From: Cyclobacteriaceae bacterium
Lineage (GTDB): Bacteria; Bacteroidota; Bacteroidia; Cytophagales; Cyclobacteriaceae
Length of the DNA: 64,000 nt
Assembly: GCA_016786495.1 (NCBI GenBank)
Contig: JAEUUJ010000049.1
Location: 1 to 64,000 of the forward strand
Direction of reading: 5' to 3'
The notes under the pieces are model-generated. The model had not been told where the DNA came from and made no database searches. It saw nothing but the letters and a program-made list of their open reading frames with translations. The translations under genes were made by a program, and so were the position numbers. Positions 45,303 through 53,409 of this stretch are shown here, in pieces. How positions within the stretch are numbered: position 1 is the first letter of the stretch; the number at the start of each line of letters is the position of its first letter.

Positions 45303-47873
45303 TTAAGCCGAGTTCCGGGCCGCATTAATAATTCCAAACATACACCGGATAATCAACTTACGATATCGCGTTTCATCTTCCGTGCTCAGGTTTACCGATG
45401 TTCGCAAACTCATCAGTGCATATTGCTGAATCGCGATGAGCGGTAAAACAATTCTCTCGCGCAACTTGACAGAATCCTTAATTAACGGGTTGTTACCCAT
45501 CAATTCCGTAAGGCCCGAAATCTCAAGCGCTTCTTTTCTGGAAAGTTCGTACTCCGAAAACATCTTCTTCCAGAAATCACCAAATTCCGGATCCGATCCG
45601 AGATACGTGGTAGCCTTGTACGTGGTCTTCGTCATCGACATCATACTATTGCCTAACAATGTGCGAAAGAACAACGAGTGCCGGTAGAGCTTCTTCAACT
45701 GCTCACCTTTCCCGCGTTCAACCAACCTGCTGATAGCCGAACCTACCCCGTAAAATCCCGGAATATTTTGCTTCATCTGAGCCCACGCTCCCACAAACGG
45801 AATCGCGCGAAGGTCTTCAAACTTCAGTGCGTCTGACGCGTTTCTTTTTACCGGGCGCGAACCGATGTTACTGTCGCCAAAAAATGAAAGCGGTGTTACC
45901 TTCTCGAGGTAGGGAACAAATTTCGGATCGTGTTTAAGTTTCAGATATGCCTGATACCCCTCTTCCGCCAGTTCATCCAGCAAGCGCTTATCTTCGTCCG
46001 ACAATTTGTTATCGGAGTGTTTAAATACATCGCCCATCACTCCCGCGGAAAGCAGTTGCTCGAGGTTGTATTTGCTGGACGACTCCTTCCCAAAATTTGA
46101 ACTAATGGTTTGGCCCTGTATTGTGATCTGAACTTCTTCGTTTTCAATCGTGTCGCCCAGGGATGCATAGAAGTCGTGCGTGTTTCCGCCACCCCGTGCC
46201 GGTGGACCACCCCGGCCATCAAAGAATAACGCTTTGATTGCATTCTTTCGAGATACGGCAGTAAGCTCTTCTTTCGCCCGGAAAATCGACCAGTTAGCCC
46301 GCAGGTAACCGCCATCTTTTGTTCCGTCTGAAAAGCCGAGCATGATCGTCTGTTTGTTCTCCCTGCGGGTCAGATGTTCGCGGTACACCGGAATCGCATA
46401 CAATTGCTCCATAATTCCCGGAGCGTGCGCCAGATCATCAATCGTTTCAAAAAGCGGCACAACATCCAGCGCCAGGTCGTTGCCTTTTCCGATCAGTAAT
46501 TTACCCAGCACAAACACTTCGATCACATGCAACGCATGCTGACAATTACTGATCACATATCGATGACTGCCCCACGAACCGTTTGCACGCTGAATGGCAG
46601 CGATCGCCTTCACACTATTGAGGGTATCGGTAACAAGCGGATCATCAAAAGTTAGCGAACTGAGGTCTGCACGAAGCGAAAGTAAGTGCGCAACCTTTTC
46701 CGGATCACTCAGTTTAGCGTACGCCTCGTAGGAAATTCCATGCTGTTGAGCGTGAAGCTTTTCAATAATTGCTTTCCACACGGCATCATGCTTGCGGCTA
46801 TCCTGTCGGATATCAAGGCTCGCAAAATGAAACCCAAAAATTCTGACTTTGAGAATAAAGCTATCCAGAAGATCGGAAAACAACCCTTCATGCTCCTGCA
46901 TGAGTGTATTTCGAATGGACTGGAGTTCCCGCAGCAGTTCGCCCGAACTGGCATACGCCTGAACCCGGCCGGCAACCATATCACCCAGTTTTTGCTCAAT
47001 GTCGATCATCGGCTTATCAACTCCGCGGAACGTTAATCGTCTTCGCAGGTATCGCGCATCGCGGGCATAGCATTTCAGAATACCTTCCCGTAAACGCGCG
47101 GCAACCTTCAACGTAATATCACTCGTCACAAAGGGGTTTCCGTCACGGTCGCCTCCCGGCCAGAAACCAATCACGATCAGCCGGTCATTCTTCCATTCGG
47201 ATAGCGGCAATTGTAAATTCTCCAGCAGCGAAGAAATAATCCGTGGGATCGAATGATAGAACACGTTCTCGAGATACCAGCTCAGGCTCACAGCCTCATC
47301 ATAGGGTGTGGGTTTCTCTTTATTAATGAAGCCGGTTTTTCCGAGTTGCTGCAGCAGAAGATTAATCTGATCCAGATCGTTCTCACGAATGGACCGTTCC
47401 AGGTCTGTCAGAATCCCCAGCACATGGCCCGGGTAAAATTGTGTCGGGTGAGCGGTGAGCACAATCCGCAAACTGAATTGCGCGAGTCGTGCTTTTAGTT
47501 GCCCGATCTGATCTTCCAGCTTTGCCTGAAGCAATAATGACGAAACAGTGCCCTTCCCGCGCACATCGTTGATCTGCAGGAATTCAGAATCTTCAATCGA
47601 ATCAAACAACGCTACCTGGCGTTCGACATACTGAATGAAATTAAACAGCAAATCAAACTGATCTTTCTGAGAAGCATGCGGTACCAGATCGGTAAAAAAC
47701 TGCTGAATGATATCACGCGCCGAATCACCCCGTTCAAAACCTGCCTCGCAGTACTGTTGCATCAGCGGCAACAATGTACCGGTCCGTAAGATATTATCGA
47801 ACGGAAGATTCAGGAACAAACTGTTGTAGATGTGATACCTGGCCCCTACAATCTGGTCGTATTTTGCTGACAT
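45303..47873 (-). CDS. ppc: Phosphoenolpyruvate carboxylase, Bacteroidota-type
   Basis: It carboxylates phosphoenolpyruvate to oxaloacetate, feeding the TCA cycle. At 856 residues it is near normal length. The catalytic loops are present but variant: LTAHPTQFYPG instead of TAHPTE, WPGGDRDGNPF, and FFDGRGGPPARGGG instead of FHGRGG[ST][IV]GRGG. The canonical C-terminal QNTG is absent; it ends IINAARNSA. These changes look like the divergent subgroup of Bacteroidota, which may have altered regulation. The gene is single, on the minus strand. Confidence 0.9.
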   Translation of the reverse strand: MSAKYDQIVGARYHIYNSLFLNLPFDNILRTGTLLPLMQQYCEAGFERGDSARDIIQQFFTDLVPHASQKDQFDLLFNFIQYVERQVALFDSIEDSEFLQINDVRGKGTVSSLLLQAKLEDQIGQLKARLAQFSLRIVLTAHPTQFYPGHVLGILTDLERSIRENDLDQINLLLQQLGKTGFINKEKPTPYDEAVSLSWYLENVFYHSIPRIISSLLENLQLPLSEWKNDRLIVIGFWPGGDRDGNPFVTSDITLKVAARLREGILKCYARDARYLRRRLTFRGVDKPMIDIEQKLGDMVAGRVQAYASSGELLRELQSIRNTLMQEHEGLFSDLLDSFILKVRIFGFHFASLDIRQDSRKHDAVWKAIIEKLHAQQHGISYEAYAKLSDPEKVAHLLSLRADLSSLTFDDPLVTDTLNSVKAIAAIQRANGSWGSHRYVISNCQHALHVIEVFVLGKLLIGKGNDLALDVVPLFETIDDLAHAPGIMEQLYAIPVYREHLTRRENKQTIMLGFSDGTKDGGYLRANWSIFRAKEELTAVSRKNAIKALFFDGRGGPPARGGGNTHDFYASLGDTIENEEVQITIQGQTISSNFGKESSSKYNLEQLLSAGVMGDVFKHSDNKLSDEDKRLLDELAEEGYQAYLKLKHDPKFVPYLEKVTPLSFFGDSNIGSRPVKRNASDALKFEDLRAIPFVGAWAQMKQNIPGFYGVGSAISRLVERGKGEQLKKLYRHSLFFRTLLGNSMMSMTKTTYKATTYLGSDPEFGDFWKKMFSEYELSRKEALEISGLTELMGNNPLIKDSVKLRERIVLPLIAIQQYALMSLRTSVNLSTEDETRYRKLIIRCMFGIINAARNSA

Positions 47874-48002
47874 AGTGATCTAAAAAACTGCTGAATTTAA
47901 TGCCGTGGCGCCAATAATATGGCTAATGCGCGATTTAAAAATTCAGGCTCTTGATTCACGATCACAGGAAGTGTAACTTCCATATCGTTTAAACTTCTGT
48001 GT

Positions 48003-48578
48003 ATGGTGAAGCATTACTTGTATGCAATCGTTTTAGTGGCGTGCACATCGTGTTTGGGGTACAAAGAGATGCCGGTGGAATACGATTACAGCTACAAAGG
48101 CAATTTCAAAAAATATAAGACGTTCGACATCATGAAACCGGCCGGTACGGCCGATTCGAGTATGATTAATGCCACCATCGAGCGATCCATTCTGTCGAGA
48201 ATGAAATTTCTCGGGTACAAACAAACCGACAATAAACCCCACCTGCTGGTGAGTTTTAAGATGTTTGAAGACAGCATGCGCTTTAACGGTTACAATCAGC
48301 CTGAAATCGAACAATGGGTAACGGGCGGAAAAGAGGATGCCGAATACGACCCGAAAAAACTTCAGTTGAAATCCGGAACACTGCTAATTCAACTCTACGA
48401 CCGCAAACAAAACCGATCGATCTGGCAAGGTTATTCTACCGATTTGTATGGGGAGATCGATTTTCGGGACAACCGAACGTTACGGAATGCGGTCATTTCC
48501 ATCCTCGACAAATACCGGTTCTGGGCAGAAGGCTTTATTGAAAAAGGAAATCCTGATCAGGCAACCATCGTCAATTGA
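48003..48578 (+). CDS. DUF4136 lipoprotein
   Basis: A lipoprotein signal (KHYLYAIVLVACTSC, lipobox LVAC with Cys14) precedes a 175-residue mature protein with DUF4136 features: YKTFDIMKP near the start, the middle KPHLLVSFKM, and late GTLLIQLYDRKQNRSIWQGYSTD. DUF4136 proteins are anchored to the outer membrane in many Bacteroidota; their function is unknown. It is a single gene upstream of the tRNA. Confidence 0.85.
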   Translation: MVKHYLYAIVLVACTSCLGYKEMPVEYDYSYKGNFKKYKTFDIMKPAGTADSSMINATIERSILSRMKFLGYKQTDNKPHLLVSFKMFEDSMRFNGYNQPEIEQWVTGGKEDAEYDPKKLQLKSGTLLIQLYDRKQNRSIWQGYSTDLYGEIDFRDNRTLRNAVISILDKYRFWAEGFIEKGNPDQATIVN

Positions 48579-48662
48579 AACTAACCCGATCGAAACCAGT
48601 TATTTAGGCCCGATTCGGGCAGATTTTTAAGATTCAGAGGTCGGTTTTTCTGAAAAAAGTCC

Positions 48663-48670
48663 TACTTTTG
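48663..48670 (+). promoter_or_regulatory. -7 box of the tRNA-Gln promoter
   Basis: TACTTTTG is an exact TAnnTTTG match 39 bases before the mature tRNA 5' end. No convincing -33 box is seen. Transcription would begin near 48675, leaving a 5' leader of about 35 bases for RNase P. Confidence 0.5.
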
Positions 48671-48709
48671 CAGACCCAAAAATTGGGTTTCCGGGAAACC
48701 GGAACGGAT

Positions 48710-48780
48710 TGTCCGATGGTGTAATGGTAACACTGCAGATTTTGGTTCTGCCTTTCAAGGTTCGAATCCTTGTCGGACAA
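48710..48780 (+). tRNA. tRNA-Gln (anticodon TTG)
   Basis: The sequence folds as a cloverleaf: acceptor TGTCCGA / TCGGACA, D arm with GGTGTAATGGTAACAC, anticodon stem GCAGA / TCTGC around TTTTGGT (anticodon TTG), T arm CAAGG-TTCGAATC-CTTG and discriminator A. CCA is not encoded. It reads CAA and probably CAG glutamine codons. Confidence 0.97.
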
Positions 48781-48789
48781 CAGAAAAAC

Positions 48790-48820
48790 CTAAAATCCCG
48801 TCTGATTGACGGGATTTTAG
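48790..48820 (+). terminator. Terminator after tRNA-Gln
   Basis: CTAAAATCCCGTC (48790-48802) and GACGGGATTTTAG (48808-48820) form a perfect 13-bp stem with loop TGATT. It separates the tRNA from prs. Confidence 0.75.
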
Positions 48821-48835
48821 TTAAATCTTGAACCT

Positions 48836-49765
48836 ATGGCTGTTAAGATTTTCAGCGGACGCGCAACGGCTTACCTGGCAGAGAAAATTGCTCATGCCTA
48901 TGGCGAATCGCTGGGCGAAGTGAACTACCAGCAATTCAGCGATGGCGAAATGTCGCCCTTCCTGATGAGCTCGGTTCGCGGCCACGAGGTTTTTATCATT
49001 CAATCAACCATTCCTCCATCCGATAACCTGATGGAGCTGTTGTTGATGGTAGACGCGGCTAAACGCGCCAGCGCCTCCAGCGTAAACGTGGTGATTCCGT
49101 ACTTCGGATATGCCCGTCAGGACAGAAAAGACAAGCCCCGGGTAGCCATAGCCGCCAAGCTGATCGCCAATCTGCTTTCGGCAGCCGGAACCGACCGGAT
49201 CATGACCTGCGATTTACATGCAGACCAGATTCAGGGGTTCTTTGACTTCCCGGTAGATCACCTTGACGGAGCTTACATTTTCGTTCCGTACCTCAAATCA
49301 TTGGGATTACAGAACATCATGTTCGCTTCACCCGATGTAGGGGGTATTAAACGTGCACGCAGCTTCGCGAAATTCTTCGATGCGGAATTGGCGGTGTGCG
49401 ACAAATACCGTAAGGAAGCCAACAAGATCGAATCCATGCGATTGATCGGTGATGTTGAGGGCAAAGACGTGATCCTGGTAGATGACCTGGTCGACACAGC
49501 CGGAACGATTTGCAAGGCGGCTGCTTTATTGAAAGAAAAAGGCGCGAATTCGGTTCGGGCGGTGTGCACACACCCCGTTCTTTCCGGAAAGGCATATGAA
49601 AATATCGATTCTTCGGTGCTGGAGGAAATTGCCGTAACGGATACAATTCCGCTGAAACAGAAGAGTTCGAAGATTAAAGTGCTGACCGTTTCTGACCTGT
49701 TTGCGAAAGCAATCCGGAAGATTCACGACCACGAGTCGATCAGCTCACTTTTTATTAAACTGTAA
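48836..49765 (+). CDS. prs: Ribose-phosphate pyrophosphokinase
   Basis: It makes PRPP from ribose 5-phosphate and ATP for nucleotide, His and Trp synthesis. The 309-residue protein has the ATP/pyrophosphate site GYARQDRKDKPRVAIAAKL and the PRPP-binding ILVDDLVDTAGTICKAA. The ATG is the family start. It lies 15 bases after the tRNA terminator stem and 24 bases before rplY, a conserved prs-rplY-pth order. Confidence 0.97.
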   Translation: MAVKIFSGRATAYLAEKIAHAYGESLGEVNYQQFSDGEMSPFLMSSVRGHEVFIIQSTIPPSDNLMELLLMVDAAKRASASSVNVVIPYFGYARQDRKDKPRVAIAAKLIANLLSAAGTDRIMTCDLHADQIQGFFDFPVDHLDGAYIFVPYLKSLGLQNIMFASPDVGGIKRARSFAKFFDAELAVCDKYRKEANKIESMRLIGDVEGKDVILVDDLVDTAGTICKAAALLKEKGANSVRAVCTHPVLSGKAYENIDSSVLEEIAVTDTIPLKQKSSKIKVLTVSDLFAKAIRKIHDHESISSLFIKL

Positions 49766-49789
49766 TTTTTAACTAAAACCATAAATACA

Positions 49790-50467
49790 ATGAAAACAAT
49801 CGAGATTGTAGGGTATAAAAGAGCGAATCTCGGCAAGTCTGAATCTCAGCGTTTGAGAAATGAAGGCTATGTTCCCTGCGTAGTGTATGGCGGAAATGAG
49901 CAAGTGCATTTTTATGCACCGATGATCCTCTTCCGCGACCTGGTGTATACCAACGAAGCCCATTTTGTTCACCTGAACATTGAAGGCGAAGAAAGCAAAG
50001 CAATCTTACAGGAGGTGCAATTCCACCCGGTAAGTGAAATCATCCTTCATGCTGATTTCCTGAAAATTGCTGAAGATCGTAAGATCAAGATGAGCATCCC
50101 GGTGCGTCTGGTAGGTAAGGCAAAAGGTGTTGATAAAGGTGGTGCTTTGGTAAGAAAGAGAGCTGCATTAAAAGTAGCAGGTTTCGCAAAAGACATGCCT
50201 GACCACATCGATGTGGATGTTACCGAACTTGACTTCCATCACGCGGTTAAGGTTGGCGATATGAAAATGGAAGGTCTTGATTTCCTTGATCCGAAGCAGT
50301 CAGCAATTGCTGCTGTTGAAGTTCCTCGTGCTGCCAAGCTTGCTGCCGAAGATGCCGCTGCTGCCGCTGCAACGCCTGCTGAAGGTGCTGCTCCTGCCGC
50401 CGGTGCTGCTGCTCCTGCTGCTGAGGCTAAGAAGGAAGCTCCTAAGAAAGAAGAAGGCAAGAAGTAA
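49790..50467 (+). CDS. rplY: 50S ribosomal protein L25 / general stress protein Ctc
   Basis: This is the long Ctc form of L25, which binds 5S rRNA. The N-terminal L25 domain (KRANLGKSESQRLRNEGYVPCVVYG) and the middle TL5-like C-domain (VRLVGKAKGVDKGGALV, HIDVDVTELDFHHAVKVGDM) are clear. It ends in an Ala/Pro-rich then Lys/Glu-rich tail (about residues 185-225) that is typical of Bacteroidota Ctc. Length is 225 residues. Confidence 0.95.
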   Translation: MKTIEIVGYKRANLGKSESQRLRNEGYVPCVVYGGNEQVHFYAPMILFRDLVYTNEAHFVHLNIEGEESKAILQEVQFHPVSEIILHADFLKIAEDRKIKMSIPVRLVGKAKGVDKGGALVRKRAALKVAGFAKDMPDHIDVDVTELDFHHAVKVGDMKMEGLDFLDPKQSAIAAVEVPRAAKLAAEDAAAAAATPAEGAAPAAGAAAPAAEAKKEAPKKEEGKK

Positions 50468-50476
50468 TTTGAAAAT

Positions 50477-50506
50477 GCTTCAATTTGAAGATTCGAAAAT
50501 TGAAGC
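50477..50506 (+). repeat. Inverted repeat after rplY
   Basis: GCTTCAATTT (50477-50486) and AAATTGAAGC (50497-50506) are perfect 10-base complements around a 10-base loop. It lies between the rplY stop and the terminator and may be part of the 3' end of that mRNA. Confidence 0.4.
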
Positions 50507-50519
50507 TGGATATAAAAAG

Positions 50520-50546
50520 ACCTTCCTCATTGAGGAGGGTTTTTTT
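50520..50546 (+). terminator. Terminator of the prs-rplY transcript
   Basis: ACCTTCCTC (50520-50528) pairs with GAGGAGGGT (50532-50540), with one wobble and loop ATT, then a T run. Confidence 0.85.
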
Positions 50547-50563
50547 ATGTCTTAGTAGGTATT

Positions 50564-50592
50564 AATTTTCAAATTGTTAAATTTTCAAATTG
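50564..50592. repeat. 13-base direct repeat upstream of pth
   Basis: AATTTTCAAATTG occurs at 50564-50576 and again at 50580-50592, with period 16. It lies in the leader of pth between its ATG (50598) and the previous terminator. It may be AT-rich leader or a duplicated regulatory site. Confidence 0.35.
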
Positions 50593-50597
50593 CAGAA

Positions 50598-51158
50598 ATG
50601 AAATACCTGATTGCCGGACTCGGAAACGTTGGCCCTGAATACGAACTCACACGCCACAATGCGGGCTTCCTTGTATTGGATCGACTGGCGGATGTGCACA
50701 AGGTTACATTTGATCTCCAGCGTCACGCTGAGAAAGCCGAGCTCAAATACAAGGGTAAACAACTTCATCTGATCAAGCCCACCACGTACATGAACCTGAG
50801 CGGCAAAGCTGTCGCCTACTGGTTGCAGGAGCTTGGGATTCCCAAAGAGAATTTACTTGTTGTGGTAGACGAAATTGCGCTGCCCTTCGGAACCTTGCGC
50901 ATGCGCGCGAAAGGGAGTTCAGCCGGTCACAATGGACTTAAGAATATCGAATTACTGCTCAACGGTCAAGACTACAGCCGGTTACGTTTTGGTGTTGGCG
51001 ATGACTTCCATAAAGGGCAACAGGCAAATTTTGTCCTCAGCAATTTTTCCAAACAAGAGTTTGCGGAACTCCCGCTAATCATGGACAAAGCGTGCGAAAT
51101 GATTCTGTCGTTCGCAACGATCGGAGTCGACCGCACGATGAGTCTTTTTAATAGTTAA
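50598..51158 (+). CDS. pth: Peptidyl-tRNA hydrolase
   Basis: It releases stalled peptidyl-tRNA by cutting the ester bond. The 186-residue protein has catalytic His20 in TRHNAGF and the GNVGPEYELT block, KPTTYMNLSG, VVDEIALPFGTLRMR and GSSAGHNGLKNIE. The ATG at 50598 is the family start; a TTG 24 bases upstream lies in the repeats. The gene is separated from rplY by a terminator, so it probably has its own promoter. Confidence 0.96.
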   Translation: MKYLIAGLGNVGPEYELTRHNAGFLVLDRLADVHKVTFDLQRHAEKAELKYKGKQLHLIKPTTYMNLSGKAVAYWLQELGIPKENLLVVVDEIALPFGTLRMRAKGSSAGHNGLKNIELLLNGQDYSRLRFGVGDDFHKGQQANFVLSNFSKQEFAELPLIMDKACEMILSFATIGVDRTMSLFNS

Positions 51159-51259
51159 CAACGCTGCACGTTCGACTTAAGATACTAAGCTTAAGAGACT
51201 TTAGATGACAGAGATTAGAGATTATCGAATTGCTGACATAGATCCCTAATTTCCAATCC

Positions 51260-53350
51260 CTAACTTACAGTCGATCCCGGATTCACCACCTCATTCGGTT
51301 GGAGCAATCGCAGTTTTCCATCAGCATCTTCTGCCATCAAAATCATACCCTGCGATTCGATACCCATCATTTTCCGCGGTGCAAGGTTTGCAATTAGCGT
51401 TACCTGCTTCCCGACCATTTCTTCCGGACTGTAGTGTTTTGCAATTCCGCTGAGCACGGTGCGTTGATCTACACCCGTGTCAACCGTGAGTTTTAACAGC
51501 TTGTCTGATTTCTCCATCTTTTCTGCTGCCAGCACTTTACCCACACGAATATCCAACTTCGAAAAGTCATCAATCGTTACCTGGGCTTTCAGCGGCTTAA
51601 TGGCCGATTCACTTTTCTGCTCTTCCACAATCTTTGGTTTTTTCAGTTTAGCTACCTGCTTCTCAATTTCCTCGTCTTCAATATTCTTAAACAACAATTC
51701 AGCCTTTCCGAGTTGATGATTTTGTGTGAGCGGTTCAATCAACTGCTGCTTCTTCCAGAATTCCTTCCACGCAGCATCAATACCTGAACTGTTTAATTGT
51801 GACTTAATGTTCTTCGCAGTGTCTGGCAAAAACGGCTCGCATGCAATGGCGATGTTCCCCACCACCGTCAACGCGTAGTTCAGGATACATCCCACAGCCT
51901 CCATGTCGTCTTTGGCGAGTTTCCATGGTTCGGTGTCAGCCAAAAACTTATTACCGATCCGGCACAGGTTCATCATATGAAACTGTGCTTCCCGGAACCG
52001 AAAATCGTCAAGGGCAGAAATCATATCCTTCACAGATGTATTCAGGTCCGTATGTGCCTGATGATACTTCTCCAGAATTCTCTTCCTGCGGTCATCGGTT
52101 GCCGGAAGCTCATGCGCGGAAGGAACTTTGCCGTCAAAATATTTCCAGGTGAGCACCATCACCCGGTTTACAAAGTTTCCAAGAATCGACACGAGTTCGC
52201 TGTTCACCTTGCTTTGATAATCCTTCCAGGTGAAATCAGCATCTTTCGTTTCAGGTGAAATTGACGTCAGCATGTAACGCAACTCATCGCGCCTTCCCGG
52301 AAAATCCTCCAGGTATTCATGCAGCCAAACGGCATGGTTGCGGGAGGTTGAAATCTTGTCACCTTCCAGATTCAAAAATTCATTGGCCGGCACATTGTCG
52401 GGCAACACATATCCACCCGCAGCTTTAAGGATGGACGGGAAGATTACACAATGGAAAACAATGTTATCCTTGCCGATAAAATGTATCAACCGCGACTCCG
52501 GATCCTGCCAGTATTTTTTCCAGTCGTTCGGTTTAAGTTCTTTTGTTGCCGAGATGTAGCCGATCGGTGCATCGAACCAAACATATAGTACCTTGCCTTT
52601 TCCATCTTTCAACGGGACCGGAACACCCCAATCCAGGTCGCGGGTGATGGAGCGGGGTTGCAATCCCTGATCGATCCATGACTTGCACTGACCGTACACA
52701 TTGGTCTTCCAGTCATCTTTGTGGCCTTCCACAATCCATTCTCTCAACCAGTCTTCATATTTATCCAGCGGAAAGTACCAATGCTTCGTTGGCTTTAGTA
52801 CCGGTGTTTTGCCTGAAACCGTTGAGCGCGGATTTATTAACTCACGCGGACTTAAACTCGTACCGCACTTCTCGCATTGATCGCCATACGCGTTAGGATT
52901 CCCGCATTTCGGGCACGTTCCAATAATGTATCGGTCGGCCAGGAAAATTCCTTCCTGCTCATCGTAATACTGATCGGAAGTTTCTTCGAGAAAGATGCCC
53001 TTGTCGTAAATATTCTTAAAAAACTCTTGAGCAGTTTCGTAGTGTACAGGATTAGATGTACGTGAATAGATATCAAACGCGATTCCAAAATCCGCGAAGG
53101 CCTTCTTCATCAGGCTGTGATACTTGTCGACAAAAGCCTTCGGTGTTACACCCTCCTTTTTGGCTCCGAGTGTAATAGCAACGCCATGCTCGTCCGAGCC
53201 GCAAATAAATACCACATCCTCCCCTTTCAGGCGCAGATACCGAACATAGGTATCAGCCGGCAGGTATGCGCCCGCAATGTGCCCGATGTGCAGGGGGCCA
53301 TTGGCGTAGGGCAACGCAGCCGTAATGGTGTGGCGTTTGAAATTCTTCAT
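51260..53350 (-). CDS. metG: Methionyl-tRNA synthetase with C-terminal tRNA-binding domain
   Basis: This 696-residue class I synthetase charges tRNA-Met. The HIGH motif is at residues 21-24 ([10 protein letters not shown]), a CPKC ... CEKC zinc knuckle follows, and the KMSKS loop is the variant DKISTSRN, as in other Bacteroidota. An anticodon-binding helical domain and a C-terminal OB-fold tRNA-binding domain ([19 protein letters not shown]) complete it; the last makes it dimeric. A short, Lys-rich linker joins the last two parts. Confidence 0.97.
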   Translation of the reverse strand: MKNFKRHTITAALPYANGPLHIGHIAGAYLPADTYVRYLRLKGEDVVFICGSDEHGVAITLGAKKEGVTPKAFVDKYHSLMKKAFADFGIAFDIYSRTSNPVHYETAQEFFKNIYDKGIFLEETSDQYYDEQEGIFLADRYIIGTCPKCGNPNAYGDQCEKCGTSLSPRELINPRSTVSGKTPVLKPTKHWYFPLDKYEDWLREWIVEGHKDDWKTNVYGQCKSWIDQGLQPRSITRDLDWGVPVPLKDGKGKVLYVWFDAPIGYISATKELKPNDWKKYWQDPESRLIHFIGKDNIVFHCVIFPSILKAAGGYVLPDNVPANEFLNLEGDKISTSRNHAVWLHEYLEDFPGRRDELRYMLTSISPETKDADFTWKDYQSKVNSELVSILGNFVNRVMVLTWKYFDGKVPSAHELPATDDRRKRILEKYHQAHTDLNTSVKDMISALDDFRFREAQFHMMNLCRIGNKFLADTEPWKLAKDDMEAVGCILNYALTVVGNIAIACEPFLPDTAKNIKSQLNSSGIDAAWKEFWKKQQLIEPLTQNHQLGKAELLFKNIEDEEIEKQVAKLKKPKIVEEQKSESAIKPLKAQVTIDDFSKLDIRVGKVLAAEKMEKSDKLLKLTVDTGVDQRTVLSGIAKHYSPEEMVGKQVTLIANLAPRKMMGIESQGMILMAEDADGKLRLLQPNEVVNPGSTVS

Positions 53351-53409
53351 AGCAAAAAATCAGGGTGTAAAGATGGTAATTGAACGGCAGGTAAAAAAGT
53401 TCAGCCGAA

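Noticed and set aside
48663-48836. Possible second tRNA or riboswitch between DUF4136 and prs.
   Set aside because: Only one cloverleaf is present; the remaining stem is the tRNA terminator.
52300-52380. Methionyl-tRNA synthetase KMSKS loop reads KISTS.
   Set aside because: This variant is usual in Bacteroidota synthetases and is not a sign of lost activity.
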